64,000 bases of DNA from an uncultured Clostridium sp. (GCA_934746015.1 CAKVEW010000007.1:62001-126000); one strand, 5' to 3'; shown: positions 1 through 9,292, counted from the first letter of the stretch. Notes: generated by a model not told the origin, from the letters alone. Made by a program: numbers and translations.

Positions 1-1
1 A

Positions 2-109
2 ATTAAAGCATCTAAGAATAAAACTGAATCAAAAAAATTCATTGACTTCTTACAATCAGATGAAGCAATGAAGGTTTTTGAGAGCTATGGATTTTCATCT
101 AATAAATAG
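2..109 (+). CDS. modA: Molybdate ABC transporter substrate-binding protein, C-terminal end (partial)
   Basis: Only the last 35 codons are in the window; the gene enters from the left edge and stops with TAG at 107-109. The peptide ends with a helix of the type KFIDFLQSDEAMKVFESYGF, the usual C-terminal signature of ModA/WtpA-type periplasmic-binding proteins. The family binds molybdate or tungstate outside the membrane and hands it to the ModB permease. Identity rests mainly on the short tail plus the modB and modC genes that follow directly in the same direction. The 9-bp gap to modB indicates one operon. Confidence 0.8.
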   Translation: MKASKNKTESKKFIDFLQSDEAMKVFESYGFSSNK

Positions 110-118
110 GAGAATATA

Positions 119-790
119 ATGGATATATCACCAATAATAATATCTTTAAAAACAGCAATATTTTCAATGATTTTTACATTTTTATTAGGACTTTTTATTG
201 CAAAGTTTGTAGTGAATTTGAAGTTGGAAAAAGCAAAGATGATTTTAGATGGATTTTTAACACTTCCATTAGTTTTACCTCCAACAGTAATTGGATTTTT
301 CCTTTTAATGATTTTTGGAGTTAATAGACCAGTAGGGAAGTTCTTATTAGAATTTATGGGAGTTAAGATAGTCTTTTCATGGTGGGCTACTGTAGTAGCT
401 TCTGTAGTAATATCATTTCCACTTATGTACCGCTCTGCTAGAGGGGCATTTGAACAAATAGATGAAAATTTGATTTTAGCTGGAAGAACTCTTGGAATGT
501 CAGAAAGAAAAATATTTTGGCGTATTATTATGCCAAATGCCATGCCTGGAGTTGCTTCAGGTGGAATATTAGCCTTTGCAAGAGGGTTAGGGGAGTTTGG
601 TGCTACAGCAATGATAGCTGGTAATATAGCAAATAAAACAAGGACACTTCCATTAGCTATATATTCAGAAGTATCAGCAGGAAATATGGAATCAGCTCTA
701 GGCTATGTATTAATAGTAACTATAATTTCCTTTATAATTATTATTTTAACTAATTATTTCACTATAAGAGAAAGAAAATTTTTAAAGTAG
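119..790 (+). CDS. modB: Molybdate ABC transporter permease ModB
   Basis: A 223-residue integral membrane protein with about five to six hydrophobic segments and the binding-protein-dependent permease (EAA-loop) region around residues 120-150, where the motif EQIDENLILAGRTLGMSERK is followed by IMPNAMPG. This loop contacts the ATPase. The stretch LPLVLPPTVIGFFLL near residue 55 is typical of ModB/CysT-type permeases. ATG 119 follows AGGAG with good spacing. It lies between modA and modC, which fixes the substrate class as molybdate or tungstate. Regulation is not visible because the operon start is outside the window. Confidence 0.93.
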   Translation: MDISPIIISLKTAIFSMIFTFLLGLFIAKFVVNLKLEKAKMILDGFLTLPLVLPPTVIGFFLLMIFGVNRPVGKFLLEFMGVKIVFSWWATVVASVVISFPLMYRSARGAFEQIDENLILAGRTLGMSERKIFWRIIMPNAMPGVASGGILAFARGLGEFGATAMIAGNIANKTRTLPLAIYSEVSAGNMESALGYVLIVTIISFIIIILTNYFTIRERKFLK

Positions 791-801
791 GTAAGAAGAA
801 A

Positions 802-1869
802 ATGAGTTTATTTGTGGATATTAAAAAAGAATTAAAAGGATTTTCTTTAGATGTTTCTTTTGAAACAAATGGTGATTATCTTGGAATTTTAGGGGCATCA
901 GGTAGTGGGAAAAGTATGACACTTAAGTGTATAGCAGGAATTGAAACACCTGATGAAGGGCGTATTGTTTTAAATGGAAAAGTCTTATTTGATTCAAAGA
1001 AAAATATTAATTTAAAGCCTCAGGAAAGAAAAATAGGATATTTATTTCAAAATTATGCCTTGTTTCCTAATATGACTGTTGAAGAAAACATAGGAATAGG
1101 ATTGAAAGATTCTAAGGTAGAAAAAGCTAGAAAGGTAAATGAAATTATAAAAAGCTTTCATTTACAGGGCCTTGAGAAAAAGTATCCAAGACAACTTTCA
1201 GGTGGGCAGCAGCAAAGGGTAGCTATAGCTAGATGTATTATATATAAACCTGATATTTTAATGTTAGATGAGCCATTTTCAGCTTTAGATTCCTATTTAA
1301 AAGAAAAGCTTCAGAGAGAAGTATTAGAACTTTTAAAGTATTATCACGGAGAAGTGCTTATGGTTACACATAGCAGAGATGAAGCTTATAAGTTTTGTAA
1401 AAATATTTCTATAATAGAAAAGGGAAAGTCAATTTTACTAGGTGAAACAAAGGATGTATTTAAAAATCCAAAAGTAAAAGAAGCTGCAATTCTTACAGGA
1501 TGTAAAAATATTTCACCATGCAAGGTTTTATCAAAAAATAAGATACATGCCTTAGATTGGGATATTATATTGGAGGCAGAAACATTAAATAATAAAAATA
1601 TTAATTATATAGGAATTAGAGCTCATAATTTTGTGATTGTAGATAAAATTCAAAAGGATTATTTGGAAAATACTATAGAGTGCAAAATAGATAAAGTAGA
1701 AGAAGAGGTATTTGAATATAATATACTATTTGAAAACGAAAGTTCTAAGACAAGTATAAGAGATAACAAAATTTTATTTAAGGTTAAAAAGGAAGAATGG
1801 GATAATAGAAAAAATAAAGATAAACTATTTTTAAAAATTCCTAAAGAAAGTATTTTACTTTTAGAGTAA
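802..1869 (+). CDS. modC: Molybdate ABC transporter ATP-binding protein ModC
   Basis: A 355-residue ATPase that powers molybdate import with ModB. The ABC domain fills residues 1-225: Walker A GASGSGKS near residue 32, Q-loop LFQNYALFPNM, signature LSGGQQQR, Walker B ILMLDEPFSALD and the switch His in VTHSRDE. The remaining 120 residues form a divergent TOBE/Mop-like C-terminal domain, the usual oxyanion-sensing region of ModC. It starts 11 bp after modB and ends just before a strong bidirectional terminator, so it is probably the last gene of the mod operon. Its presence fits the large molybdoenzyme and cofactor region at the right end of the window. Confidence 0.93.
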   Translation: MSLFVDIKKELKGFSLDVSFETNGDYLGILGASGSGKSMTLKCIAGIETPDEGRIVLNGKVLFDSKKNINLKPQERKIGYLFQNYALFPNMTVEENIGIGLKDSKVEKARKVNEIIKSFHLQGLEKKYPRQLSGGQQQRVAIARCIIYKPDILMLDEPFSALDSYLKEKLQREVLELLKYYHGEVLMVTHSRDEAYKFCKNISIIEKGKSILLGETKDVFKNPKVKEAAILTGCKNISPCKVLSKNKIHALDWDIILEAETLNNKNINYIGIRAHNFVIVDKIQKDYLENTIECKIDKVEEEVFEYNILFENESSKTSIRDNKILFKVKKEEWDNRKNKDKLFLKIPKESILLLE

Positions 1870-1948
1870 GTCTCTTACTTTTTAATAAAAAATATGAAAT
1901 AGTTTTTATAATTTCAAATAAAATGAGGAATTATTACCTTCAGTATAG

Positions 1949-2023
1949 AAAGAGATAAATATCATATAAGGGCCACTTGGAGTTTACGAAGTGGCAACAA
2001 ATATGATATTTATCTCTTTTTTT
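1949..2023. terminator. Bidirectional terminator with an embedded inner hairpin, between modC and the amidase gene
   Basis: A perfect 19-bp stem (1949-1967 with 2001-2019) surrounds an inner hairpin (1972-1978 with 1989-1995) whose loop is GGAGTTTACG. A run of T follows on the plus strand, directly after modC; the minus-strand gene ends at 2022, so the structure can end both transcripts. It is longer and more layered than an ordinary terminator. The loop closely resembles that of the terminator at 58930-58991 beside the molybdenum cofactor genes (see findings). Confidence 0.85.
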
Positions 2024-3143
2024 AATAATGAACATGTATTAGATGAAACTTAATATTGTCATTGCTCCAACCTAAATCATAAGGTACTAAAAGTCTATTA
2101 GTATTATGACAGGTTACTAATGGGTATCCCTTAGAGTCAAAGCCTGTAACAGTTGACACATGAGTTATCCTTCCTTTCTTTTCATAAGCTACAAAATCTC
2201 CTGGTTTCATATTAAAGGCTTCTTTATAAATTTGTTGGTAAGAGCCTTTTGCAATATAGGATGCTCTACCACTATTCACCATATAATTTTTAAAGCCTTG
2301 AGCATTAAGCCAAGCTTTAGTTCCTTCTTTACCACAATAATTCCATGAAGAATTTTTCTTAAAAGCTCCACTTTCAAAAAGAATTTGTGAGGCAAAGTTT
2401 GCACAGTCACCACCATCTGGATTATGATCCTTATATTTTGTATTATATTTAAATGTAAGATTTTCATCTTCAGAAACACCACAATACATATGAGCATATT
2501 CTATAGCCTTTTGTAATCTTTCGTTAGGTGAAAAGCTAGGAGCTTTTTGATTTAATATAAAATTTTTTATTTCTTCAGATTTTATATTATTTAAATCCAA
2601 GGAGTCTGCAAAGGGATCTGTATACCATTCCTTTGTAATAATATATTTATCATCAATTTTCTTTAAATTTAAATAGTGATTAGTACCAAGTCTAAAATGA
2701 TTACTTATATCTGGTGAATCAATGTAATAATAATTAAAATCTGTTGCTACATCACAAATAACCCCATAGAGGTTTGGTTCTTTTTCAGCTACCTTTCGTA
2801 TCTTCACAATAGATTGTATATCTTTAAATTTTACAGCTTGTTTTTCTGACCAGTTAATTAAATATTGAGTTTTTTTAGCTTCACTTTCGTAAGCCCATAA
2901 ACTTACTTTAATATTTAGATTATAAAATCCTTTTAAAAGTTCTGTATCATTAGAAACTATTGCAGCATTTCTTTGAGCAAATAGATTTTCTAGTAAATCT
3001 TTAAATTCCTTTTTTACTTCATCAGAAGAATAATCTATTTTAGTAGAATTTGATTCATCCTCTAAAGCAAAACATTGTGAAACAGGAATAATATTAAAGA
3101 TAAGAAAAACAATTAAGACTATATTAATTAATTTAAGCTTCAC
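2022..3143 (-). CDS. Secreted protein with C-terminal amidase-like (Amidase_6) domain
   Basis: A 373-residue protein with an N-terminal signal peptide (about residues 1-27, ending VSQCFA). Residues 30-200 form a region with no recognised motif, possibly a substrate or wall-binding module. The C-terminal 160 residues match the putative amidase domain found in many Clostridium and Bacillus surface proteins: the Cys in GGDCANFASQ is the likely nucleophile and the His in GRITHVSTVTGF the partner, with a conserved TCHNTNR near the end. The fold is NlpC/P60-like, so a role in cleaving amide bonds of wall or peptide material is inferred. Translation probably starts at GTG 3143 behind AAGGGG. It is divergent from the metallophosphoesterase gene. 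Confidence 0.8.
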   Translation of the reverse strand: MKLKLINIVLIVFLIFNIIPVSQCFALEDESNSTKIDYSSDEVKKEFKDLLENLFAQRNAAIVSNDTELLKGFYNLNIKVSLWAYESEAKKTQYLINWSEKQAVKFKDIQSIVKIRKVAEKEPNLYGVICDVATDFNYYYIDSPDISNHFRLGTNHYLNLKKIDDKYIITKEWYTDPFADSLDLNNIKSEEIKNFILNQKAPSFSPNERLQKAIEYAHMYCGVSEDENLTFKYNTKYKDHNPDGGDCANFASQILFESGAFKKNSSWNYCGKEGTKAWLNAQGFKNYMVNSGRASYIAKGSYQQIYKEAFNMKPGDFVAYEKKGRITHVSTVTGFDSKGYPLVTCHNTNRLLVPYDLGWSNDNIKFHLIHVHY

Positions 3144-3295
3144 AAATAATTTTCCCCTTTCTTAAATACTTATTTGTAGTTTGTACTAAAACTACAAAAT
3201 TTATATATAAGTTATAAGTATTTAGTTAGGATGTTTTTAGCAAATAAGTAATTTTAACCATATACTATAAATAATTAATTTAAGAGGTTATATAA

Positions 3296-4240
3296 ATGAA
3301 TAGGTTAAATTATTTGTATGATAATGCTGAAGAAGTTAAATTTGATGATGGAGATAATATAGTTTTTATTTCTGATATCCATAGAGGAGATGGAACATAC
3401 TATGATTCACTTTTGCCAAACAAAAATATATATAAAACTGCTTTAGGATATTATTTTAAAAAAGGATTTACTTACGTAGAAGTTGGAGATGGAGATGAGC
3501 TTTGGAAAAATAGAAATTGTAATGATATTGCTTATATTTATAGTGATATTTTTAAGTTGTTAAATAAATTCAAAGAAGAAAATAGAATTTATCTTATTTA
3601 TGGGAATCATGATATAATAAAAAATAGAGAAAGTTTTTATACTACCCAATATAAAGCAGTTAAAAAAGTGGGAAATGACTATGGTAAGCATTTTTTTAAA
3701 TTCATTAAAGATATTCATTTTTATGAAGGTATTAATTTTAAATATATTCCTGCAAATGAAAAGTTTTTAGTAACTCATGGACATCAAGTAGATCCAATGA
3801 ATTCTAGTTTTTGGCTTTTATCAAGATTTTTAGTAAGATATGTTTGGAAGTTTTTAAATGGTATAGCAGGATTTAATGATCCAACTAGTCCAGCTAAAAA
3901 TAATAAAAAAGGAAATAAAGTAGACAGAAAGCTAGAAAAATGGTCTAAGGATAATGGTAAAATGATACTTTGTGGACATACCCATAATAGTAGGATGCCA
4001 GAACTTAATGATCCGCCATATTTTAATGATGGATGTTGTGTATTGCCTTATGCAATAACTACTATAGAAGTTGAAAAAGGAAATATTTCATTAGTTAAAT
4101 GGAATATAGAATCCCAAGAATCAGGAGTTTTATGGGTAAGAAGGAAGGTAATAACTGGGCCCTATAGATTAGAAAATTATTTATTGTGGGCAAGAGATGA
4201 AAGAATTAGAATGATAGAAGAAGAAAAGAAAAAGAAATAA
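3296..4240 (+). CDS. Calcineurin-like metallophosphoesterase
   Basis: A 314-residue cytoplasmic protein containing all five metal-binding motifs of the calcineurin-like superfamily: ISDIHRGDG, VGDGDELW, YGNHD, VTHGHQVD and CGHTHNSR. Length and spacing resemble LpxH-like UDP-diacylglucosamine hydrolases. A Gram-positive host has no lipid A, so the true substrate is unknown (a phosphodiester or phosphomonoester). It is the first gene of an apparent three-gene operon with a dipeptidase and an SDR reductase, with gaps of 13 and 15 bp. The ribosome site AGAGG before ATG 3296 is weak. The family is secure; the specific function is not. Confidence 0.85.
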   Translation: MNRLNYLYDNAEEVKFDDGDNIVFISDIHRGDGTYYDSLLPNKNIYKTALGYYFKKGFTYVEVGDGDELWKNRNCNDIAYIYSDIFKLLNKFKEENRIYLIYGNHDIIKNRESFYTTQYKAVKKVGNDYGKHFFKFIKDIHFYEGINFKYIPANEKFLVTHGHQVDPMNSSFWLLSRFLVRYVWKFLNGIAGFNDPTSPAKNNKKGNKVDRKLEKWSKDNGKMILCGHTHNSRMPELNDPPYFNDGCCVLPYAITTIEVEKGNISLVKWNIESQESGVLWVRRKVITGPYRLENYLLWARDERIRMIEEEKKKK

Positions 4241-4253
4241 AGGAGAAATTAAG

Positions 4254-5186
4254 ATGTATTCAATTGATTTACACTGCGATACAGCTAGCAGATTATTATA
4301 TGAAAATTTAAAATTAAAAGAAAGTATTTGTAAAGTAGATATAGAAAAATTAAAAAAAGCAAGGGCAAAAGCACAAGTTTTTGCACACTTTATAGAACTA
4401 AATATTGTTGATAATCCTTATACTGAATTTATTAATATGTATAATAATTTTATTAAGGAATTAAAGGAAAATGAAGATAGCATAGAAATTGTTAGAAACT
4501 TAAATGAGTTAGAAAATGTTAATAATAAAGGAAAGATAGGAGCCTTTTTATCAATAGAAGAAGGTGAAGTTCTAGAGGGAAAAGTAGAGAGAGTAAAAGA
4601 ACTTTATGATATGGGAATAAGGTTTATAACTTTAACATGGAATTTTAAAAATAGTATAGGATATCCTAATGCAGGATATAAATATAAAGACTGTGGATTA
4701 ACTGAAAAAGGTAAAGAAATTGTTTTAGAAATGGAGAGGCTAGGAATAATACCTGACTGTTCTCATTTATCAGATGGCGGATTTTATGATTTAGTTGATA
4801 TATGTAAAAAACCTTTTATAGCTACTCATTCAAATGCAAGGAAAGTTACAGATCATTCAAGAAATTTAACTGATGATATGATAGTAAAGCTAGCAGAAAA
4901 GGGAGGAGTTATGGGATTAAACTTCTGTGCCCCATTCTTAGGAAATGAAAAAGTCCCTTCAATTAATTCTATGATTCAACATATTAAACATACTAGAAAT
5001 GTTGGAGGAATTGATGTACTTGCTTTAGGAACAGATTTTGATGGAATAGGAAATGAAGTTGAAATTGAAAATATAGGTGAAATAGGACGCTTAAGAGATG
5101 CTTTAATAAAAGAAGGTTTTACAAATTCAGAAGTTGATAAAATCTTTTATGGAAATGTAAAAAGAGTCCTTAAAGAGTGGATGTAA
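4254..5186 (+). CDS. Membrane dipeptidase (peptidase family M19)
   Basis: A 310-residue protein of the renal dipeptidase family, zinc enzymes that cleave dipeptides, often with a D-residue at the C side. The zinc ligands are visible: DLHCDT near the N terminus (HxD), the bridging Glu in SIEEGE, His in DCSHLSD and His in ATHSNAR, followed by GTDFDG near residue 262. No signal peptide is present, so it should act in the cytoplasm. AGGAGAAATTAAG places the start at ATG 4254. Transcribed with the upstream phosphoesterase and downstream SDR. Confidence 0.92.
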   Translation: MYSIDLHCDTASRLLYENLKLKESICKVDIEKLKKARAKAQVFAHFIELNIVDNPYTEFINMYNNFIKELKENEDSIEIVRNLNELENVNNKGKIGAFLSIEEGEVLEGKVERVKELYDMGIRFITLTWNFKNSIGYPNAGYKYKDCGLTEKGKEIVLEMERLGIIPDCSHLSDGGFYDLVDICKKPFIATHSNARKVTDHSRNLTDDMIVKLAEKGGVMGLNFCAPFLGNEKVPSINSMIQHIKHTRNVGGIDVLALGTDFDGIGNEVEIENIGEIGRLRDALIKEGFTNSEVDKIFYGNVKRVLKEWM

Positions 5187-5201
5187 AAGTAGGAGTGAAA
5201 A

Positions 5202-5945
5202 ATGGAGAACTTAAAAGGTAAGATAGCACTGGTTACTGGTGCAACAAGAGGAATTGGAAAGGCTATAGCTATTGAACTAATAAAAGAAGGAGCTACTGTA
5301 GTTTTAAATTACTCTAAAGATGATTTATCTGCAGAAGAAACATTAAAAGAAATAGAAACTTTAGGAGGCTATGCTAAGTTATATAAAGGTAATATATCAA
5401 ATTATGAAGAATGCAAAAATATGATAGATTTCGTAATAAGTACTTTTGGGAAAATTGATATATTAGTAAATAATGCTGCTGTTTCCTTTAGAGGATTATT
5501 TATGGATTTTTCAGAAAGAAATATAAATGATATATTTGGAATAAATGTATTAGGGGCAATGTACTTAAGTAAGGAAGCTATACCTCATATGTTAGGTAAG
5601 GGAAAAGGAAATATAATAAATATTTCATCTATATGGGGGGAAGCAGGAGCTTCTTGTGAAGTATTATACTCTAGTACTAAGGGAGCTATTAATTTATTTA
5701 CTAAATCCTTAGCAAAGGAATTAGCTCCAATGGGAATAAGAGTTAATGCTATAGCACCAGGAGTAATAGATACGGAAATGAATTCATTTTTATCTAAAGA
5801 TGAAAGAGAAGAATTAGAAGAGGAAATACCCTTTGGACGATTTGGAAGTCCAAGTGAAGTAGCTAGAATGGTAACTTTCTTATGTAGTGATAAGTGTGAG
5901 TACTTAACTGGGCAGATAATTAAAATAGATGGAGCAATGGTTTAG
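5202..5945 (+). CDS. SDR-family oxidoreductase, FabG-like
   Basis: A 247-residue classical short-chain dehydrogenase/reductase. The NAD(P)-binding motif TGATRGIG is at residues 13-20, NNAA near residue 90, and the catalytic Ser/Tyr/Lys set appears as NISSIWGEAG and YSSTK. The C terminus, LTGQIIKIDGAMV, is typical of 3-oxoacyl-ACP reductases (FabG). It is not beside other fatty acid genes, so a paralog of unknown substrate (YmfI-like) is more likely than the housekeeping FabG. It ends the operon that begins with the metallophosphoesterase. Confidence 0.88.
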   Translation: MENLKGKIALVTGATRGIGKAIAIELIKEGATVVLNYSKDDLSAEETLKEIETLGGYAKLYKGNISNYEECKNMIDFVISTFGKIDILVNNAAVSFRGLFMDFSERNINDIFGINVLGAMYLSKEAIPHMLGKGKGNIINISSIWGEAGASCEVLYSSTKGAINLFTKSLAKELAPMGIRVNAIAPGVIDTEMNSFLSKDEREELEEEIPFGRFGSPSEVARMVTFLCSDKCEYLTGQIIKIDGAMV

Positions 5946-5993
5946 TGCTATCGCACAATTAAAAATGCATAATGCTTAATGAATAATTAAGGT

Positions 5994-6068
5994 AAAAACT
6001 ACTTTCAGTAGTTTTGAAATAATATAATTTTCAAATAAGAGGTCGCTATAAGCAACCTCTTATTTTTA
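5994..6068. terminator. Hairpin plus bidirectional terminator between the SDR gene and the VanZ-like gene
   Basis: A small hairpin (AAAACTAC with GTAGTTTT, 5994-6014) precedes a 10-bp stem (6034-6043 with 6055-6064) followed by TTTTT. The convergent gene on the minus strand stops at 6066, so the structure can serve both genes. Confidence 0.75.
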
Positions 6069-6476
6069 TCTTTTAATATGTTTTGAGTATTTTTTATATG
6101 CCTTTTTTATTGCTATGATAATAAACTTAATTAATAAATAAACTCCGAATATGTAAAGAAATCCATATAGACCATAGGCTATATCTGCAAATTCCATATT
6201 ACCTCTGTTTGTAAGTTTTTGCTGAATTTCTATAGCAAATACTATAACTATCATAACAGTTAAAGTATAAATAAAAGAAATGGCAGTAATGCTATACTTA
6301 GCAAGCTTCTTAAAAATAATTTGTGTAAAAGCAAATATAATAATACCTATTAAAGCCATAAATATAAAGTGAAGTTGTTTATCATTTAATGGATAGCCAG
6401 CAATATCTACAATATCCAAGACTTTATCATGCAAATCATTTATAAAACCTGCTACTAATTTTAATATTTCTACCAT
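6066..6476 (-). CDS. VanZ-like family membrane protein
   Basis: A small membrane protein of 137 residues with four predicted transmembrane segments. The family pattern is present: DKQLHFIFMALIG after the first loop (the DK..H element), then EIQQKLTNRGNMEFADIAYG, the E..Q......R..D..D element of VanZ-like proteins. VanZ gives low-level teicoplanin resistance in enterococci, but most family members are uncharacterised, so no resistance role is claimed. The start is ATG 6476, not an upstream in-frame ATG at 6524, because GGAGG lies seven bases before 6476. Monocistronic. Confidence 0.8.
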   Translation of the reverse strand: MVEILKLVAGFINDLHDKVLDIVDIAGYPLNDKQLHFIFMALIGIIIFAFTQIIFKKLAKYSITAISFIYTLTVMIVIVFAIEIQQKLTNRGNMEFADIAYGLYGFLYIFGVYLLIKFIIIAIKKAYKKYSKHIKR

Positions 6477-6668
6477 ATGCTTGTCCTCCAATATCTTTAG
6501 AGTTATTATAACATAAAATAACAATAATAATAACTCTATGATATAATAGAGTTATTGAGTTTATAAAAAATATATAGTTATAGGATTGTTTAAGAAGGAA
6601 GAATATAAAATGATATGGAGTATTTTTATATGTCTATCCTTGTTATGGCAGGAGAAAGGAAATAAAAT

Positions 6669-8864
6669 ATGGGAAAAATACTAGTACTTGCAGAAAAACC
6701 ATCTGTAGGTAGAGATATAGCAAAGGTTTTAAAATCTAATGTAAATAAGGGAGCTTATATAGAAGGAAACAAATATGTTGTAACTTGGGCTTTAGGACAT
6801 TTAGTTGGATTACAAGACCCTGAAAGCTATGATGAAAAATATAAACATTGGAGTATGGAAACTCTTCCAATGCTACCTAAGCATATGAAACTTACTGTTT
6901 TAAAGAAAACATCAAAGCAATTTTATGAAGTGAAAAAACTTTTAAATAGAAATGATATAGAAGAAATAGTTATTGCAACAGATGCTGGAAGAGAAGGGGA
7001 ATTAGTTGCAAGATGGATAATAGAAAAGGTAGGAGTTAAAAAACCTATTAAAAGACTTTGGATATCTTCTCAAACAGATAAGGCAATACTTGAAGGATTT
7101 AGAAATTTAAAATCTGGAAATGAATATGAAAATTTATATAAGGCTGCTGTGTGTAGAGCAGAGGCAGATTGGATAGTTGGACTTAATGCAACAAGAGCCT
7201 TAACTTGTAAATATAACGCTCAGCTTTCAGCAGGAAGAGTTCAATCACCAACTTTAGCCATGATAGTTGATAGGGAAGAGGAAATTAAAAATTTTAAGCC
7301 TAAGACTTTTTATACTATACATGCTAAAAGTAAAGATATAAATTTCCAATGGGCTAATAAGGATAATAATTTACGAATATTCGATGAAGAGTATGCTAAT
7401 AAGATAGTAAATAAAATTCAAGGCCAGGATGCAAAGATAATATTAATAACAGAAACTCCTAAGAAAAAGTTCTCACCAGCTCTTTATGACTTAACAGAGC
7501 TTCAAAGGGATGCAAATAAGATATGGGGTTATTCTGCAAAACAAACATTATCTATAATGCAAAGACTTTATGAAAATCATAAAGTACTTACTTATCCAAG
7601 AACTGATTCAAGATATATTTCTACAGATATAGTTGCTACTATTCCTGAAAGACTTAGAGCAATATCTATTGGAGAATATAGATTGCCAGCTACAGAAATA
7701 CTTAAGAATAAAATTAATGCAAATAAAAGCTTTGTAGATAATAGTAAGGTTAGTGATCACCATGCTATAATTCCAACAGAACAAAAGCCTAACTTAAGCA
7801 ATTTAAGTTCTGAAGAAAGACATATATATGATCTTGTTATTAAAAGATTTTTAAGTGTATTAATGCCACCTTTTGAATATATACAAACTAATATAAAGGC
7901 AGATATAAATGGAGAAAGCTTTGTTGCTAAAGGAAAGGTAATAAAGTCAAAAGGATGGAAATCCTTATATGATAAGGACTTTTCAGAAGAAGATTCAAAA
8001 GAAGAGGATTTAAAAGAACAAGTTCTTCCTAAGATTAGTAAAGGTGATGTAATTAATATTAATAAAGTTGAACTGAGCAAGGGAGAAACTAAACCTCCAG
8101 CAAGATTTAATGAAGGAACCCTTTTATCAGCAATGGAAAACCCTCAAAAGTATGTTAATGTAAATAAGGAAGCTGCTAAGACTTTAAATGAAACAGGTGG
8201 ACTTGGAACAGTTGCCACTAGAGCAGATATTATAGAAAAACTATTTAATTCTTTTGTTATTGAGAAAAAGGGAAAAGAAATAGTTCCAACATCTAAGGGA
8301 AAACAATTAATAGATTTAGTACCTAATGAACTAAAATCTCCATTGTTAACAGCAAAATGGGAAAGTAGACTTGATGGAATTAGTAAGGGAAAAGATAATC
8401 CAAATGCCTTTATTAAGGAAATGAGAAACTATGCAATAGCTTTAGTAGAAGCAGTAAAAAATGATAATAACAAGTTTGTTCATGATAATAAGACAGGTAA
8501 AAAATGCCCTAACTGTGGTAAATACCTTTTAGAAGTTAAAGGTAAAAATGGAGTTATGAATGTTTGTCAAGATAGGGAATGTGGATATAGAGAAAATGTA
8601 AGTAGAACTACAAATGCTAGATGCCCAGAATGTAAAAAGAAATTAGAAGTTAGAGGACAAGGCGATGGAAAGATATATGTATGCCCTAATACTAACTGTA
8701 ATTTTAGAGAAAAGGCATCACAATTTGAAAAGAGATTTGATAAAAAGGGAAAAGTAGATAAAAGAGAAGTAAATAATATGATGAAGAAGATGAAAAAGGA
8801 AGCAGAAGACTTTAATAATAATCCTTTTGCAGAGCTTTTAGGAAAGATGAATTTAAAAGATTAA
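6669..8864 (+). CDS. topB: DNA topoisomerase III
   Basis: A 731-residue type IA topoisomerase that passes single strands through transient nicks to resolve intertwined DNA. The N-terminal Toprim domain has AEKPSVGRDIAKVL and the acidic set in ATDAGREGE. The catalytic Tyr is Y309 in LTYPRTDS. The C-terminal 110 residues carry two zinc-ribbon-like repeats (CPNC...CQDREC and CPEC...CPNTNC). Length is normal for clostridial TopB. AGGAG lies upstream of ATG 6669. The last 45 bp and the bases after the stop are repeated at 17735-17790, beyond the cobalamin locus, which matters for the history of that locus. Confidence 0.96.
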   Translation: MGKILVLAEKPSVGRDIAKVLKSNVNKGAYIEGNKYVVTWALGHLVGLQDPESYDEKYKHWSMETLPMLPKHMKLTVLKKTSKQFYEVKKLLNRNDIEEIVIATDAGREGELVARWIIEKVGVKKPIKRLWISSQTDKAILEGFRNLKSGNEYENLYKAAVCRAEADWIVGLNATRALTCKYNAQLSAGRVQSPTLAMIVDREEEIKNFKPKTFYTIHAKSKDINFQWANKDNNLRIFDEEYANKIVNKIQGQDAKIILITETPKKKFSPALYDLTELQRDANKIWGYSAKQTLSIMQRLYENHKVLTYPRTDSRYISTDIVATIPERLRAISIGEYRLPATEILKNKINANKSFVDNSKVSDHHAIIPTEQKPNLSNLSSEERHIYDLVIKRFLSVLMPPFEYIQTNIKADINGESFVAKGKVIKSKGWKSLYDKDFSEEDSKEEDLKEQVLPKISKGDVININKVELSKGETKPPARFNEGTLLSAMENPQKYVNVNKEAAKTLNETGGLGTVATRADIIEKLFNSFVIEKKGKEIVPTSKGKQLIDLVPNELKSPLLTAKWESRLDGISKGKDNPNAFIKEMRNYAIALVEAVKNDNNKFVHDNKTGKKCPNCGKYLLEVKGKNGVMNVCQDRECGYRENVSRTTNARCPECKKKLEVRGQGDGKIYVCPNTNCNFREKASQFEKRFDKKGKVDKREVNNMMKKMKKEAEDFNNNPFAELLGKMNLKD

Positions 8865-8875
8865 TATAATAATTA
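8820..8875 (+). repeat. 56-bp direct repeat, copy 1 (3' end of topB and following bases)
   Basis: Positions 8820-8875 match 17735-17790 at 54 of 56 bases. The differences are T8861/C17776, synonymous in the last Asp codon, and A8866/G17781 after the stop. Copy 1 is the functional end of topB. The two copies flank the whole cobalamin capture and transport locus in the same orientation. Confidence 0.95.
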
Positions 8876-8876
8876 A

Positions 8877-8917
8877 AATAAAGGATATATAGTTTTTACT
8901 ATGTATCCTTTATTTTT
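8877..8917 (+). terminator. topB terminator
   Basis: An 11-bp stem (8877-8887 with 8904-8914) with a further partly paired loop, ending in TTTTT. It lies directly after topB and before the cobalamin riboswitch. Confidence 0.8.
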
Positions 8918-9045
8918 ATAATATTATAAAAAATAAATACTATAGTAAGAATAATTTAATATATATTTAAATAAAGTATATTAAAGATAAAAAATGTATA
9001 TATTATTTGTGATTTATGATATAATATGCATATAATTTAATACTA

Positions 9046-9206
9046 TTTTTATGGTTGCATACGCAATAACAGGGAATGAGGTTAGATTCCTCAACAGCCC
9101 CCGCTACTGTAAAAGCTACGAAACTCTCAATAGCCACTAGGATAATATCTTGGGAAGGTAAGAGGAATAGGTTTGAAGCTTTAAGTCAGGAGACCTACCA
9201 TAAAAA
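9046..9206 (+). promoter_or_regulatory. Cobalamin (B12) riboswitch aptamer
   Basis: The region carries the conserved cobalamin riboswitch sequence blocks in order: ACAGGGAATGAGGTTAGATTCC, AGCCCCCGCTACTGT, GCCACT, CTTGGGAAGG and the B12 box AGTCAGGAGACCTACC. The closing P1 stem is visible as TTTTTATGGT (9046-9055) with ACCATAAAAA (9197-9206). This class binds adenosyl- or methylcobalamin and normally switches expression off when B12 is abundant. The sequence downstream to 9321 holds the expression platform. It places the whole following operon under B12 control. Confidence 0.96.
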
Positions 9207-9292
9207 TTATACACAAAATTTCGGTGGGAAATTAAGGTGGAATTAATATTATGGTATATAAGTCTTTATAGTATCATATATTTTTGTGCGCT

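Noticed and set aside
1949..2019. Nested hairpin considered as a riboswitch for the amidase or mod genes
   Set aside because: It lies downstream of both convergent genes and is followed by a T-run, so termination explains it; only its loop similarity to 58930-58991 is kept as a finding.
6611..6684. Short ORF (about 24 codons) upstream of and overlapping topB
   Set aside because: Its ATG lacks a clear ribosome site and the frame runs into the topB start; topB has its own AGGAG.
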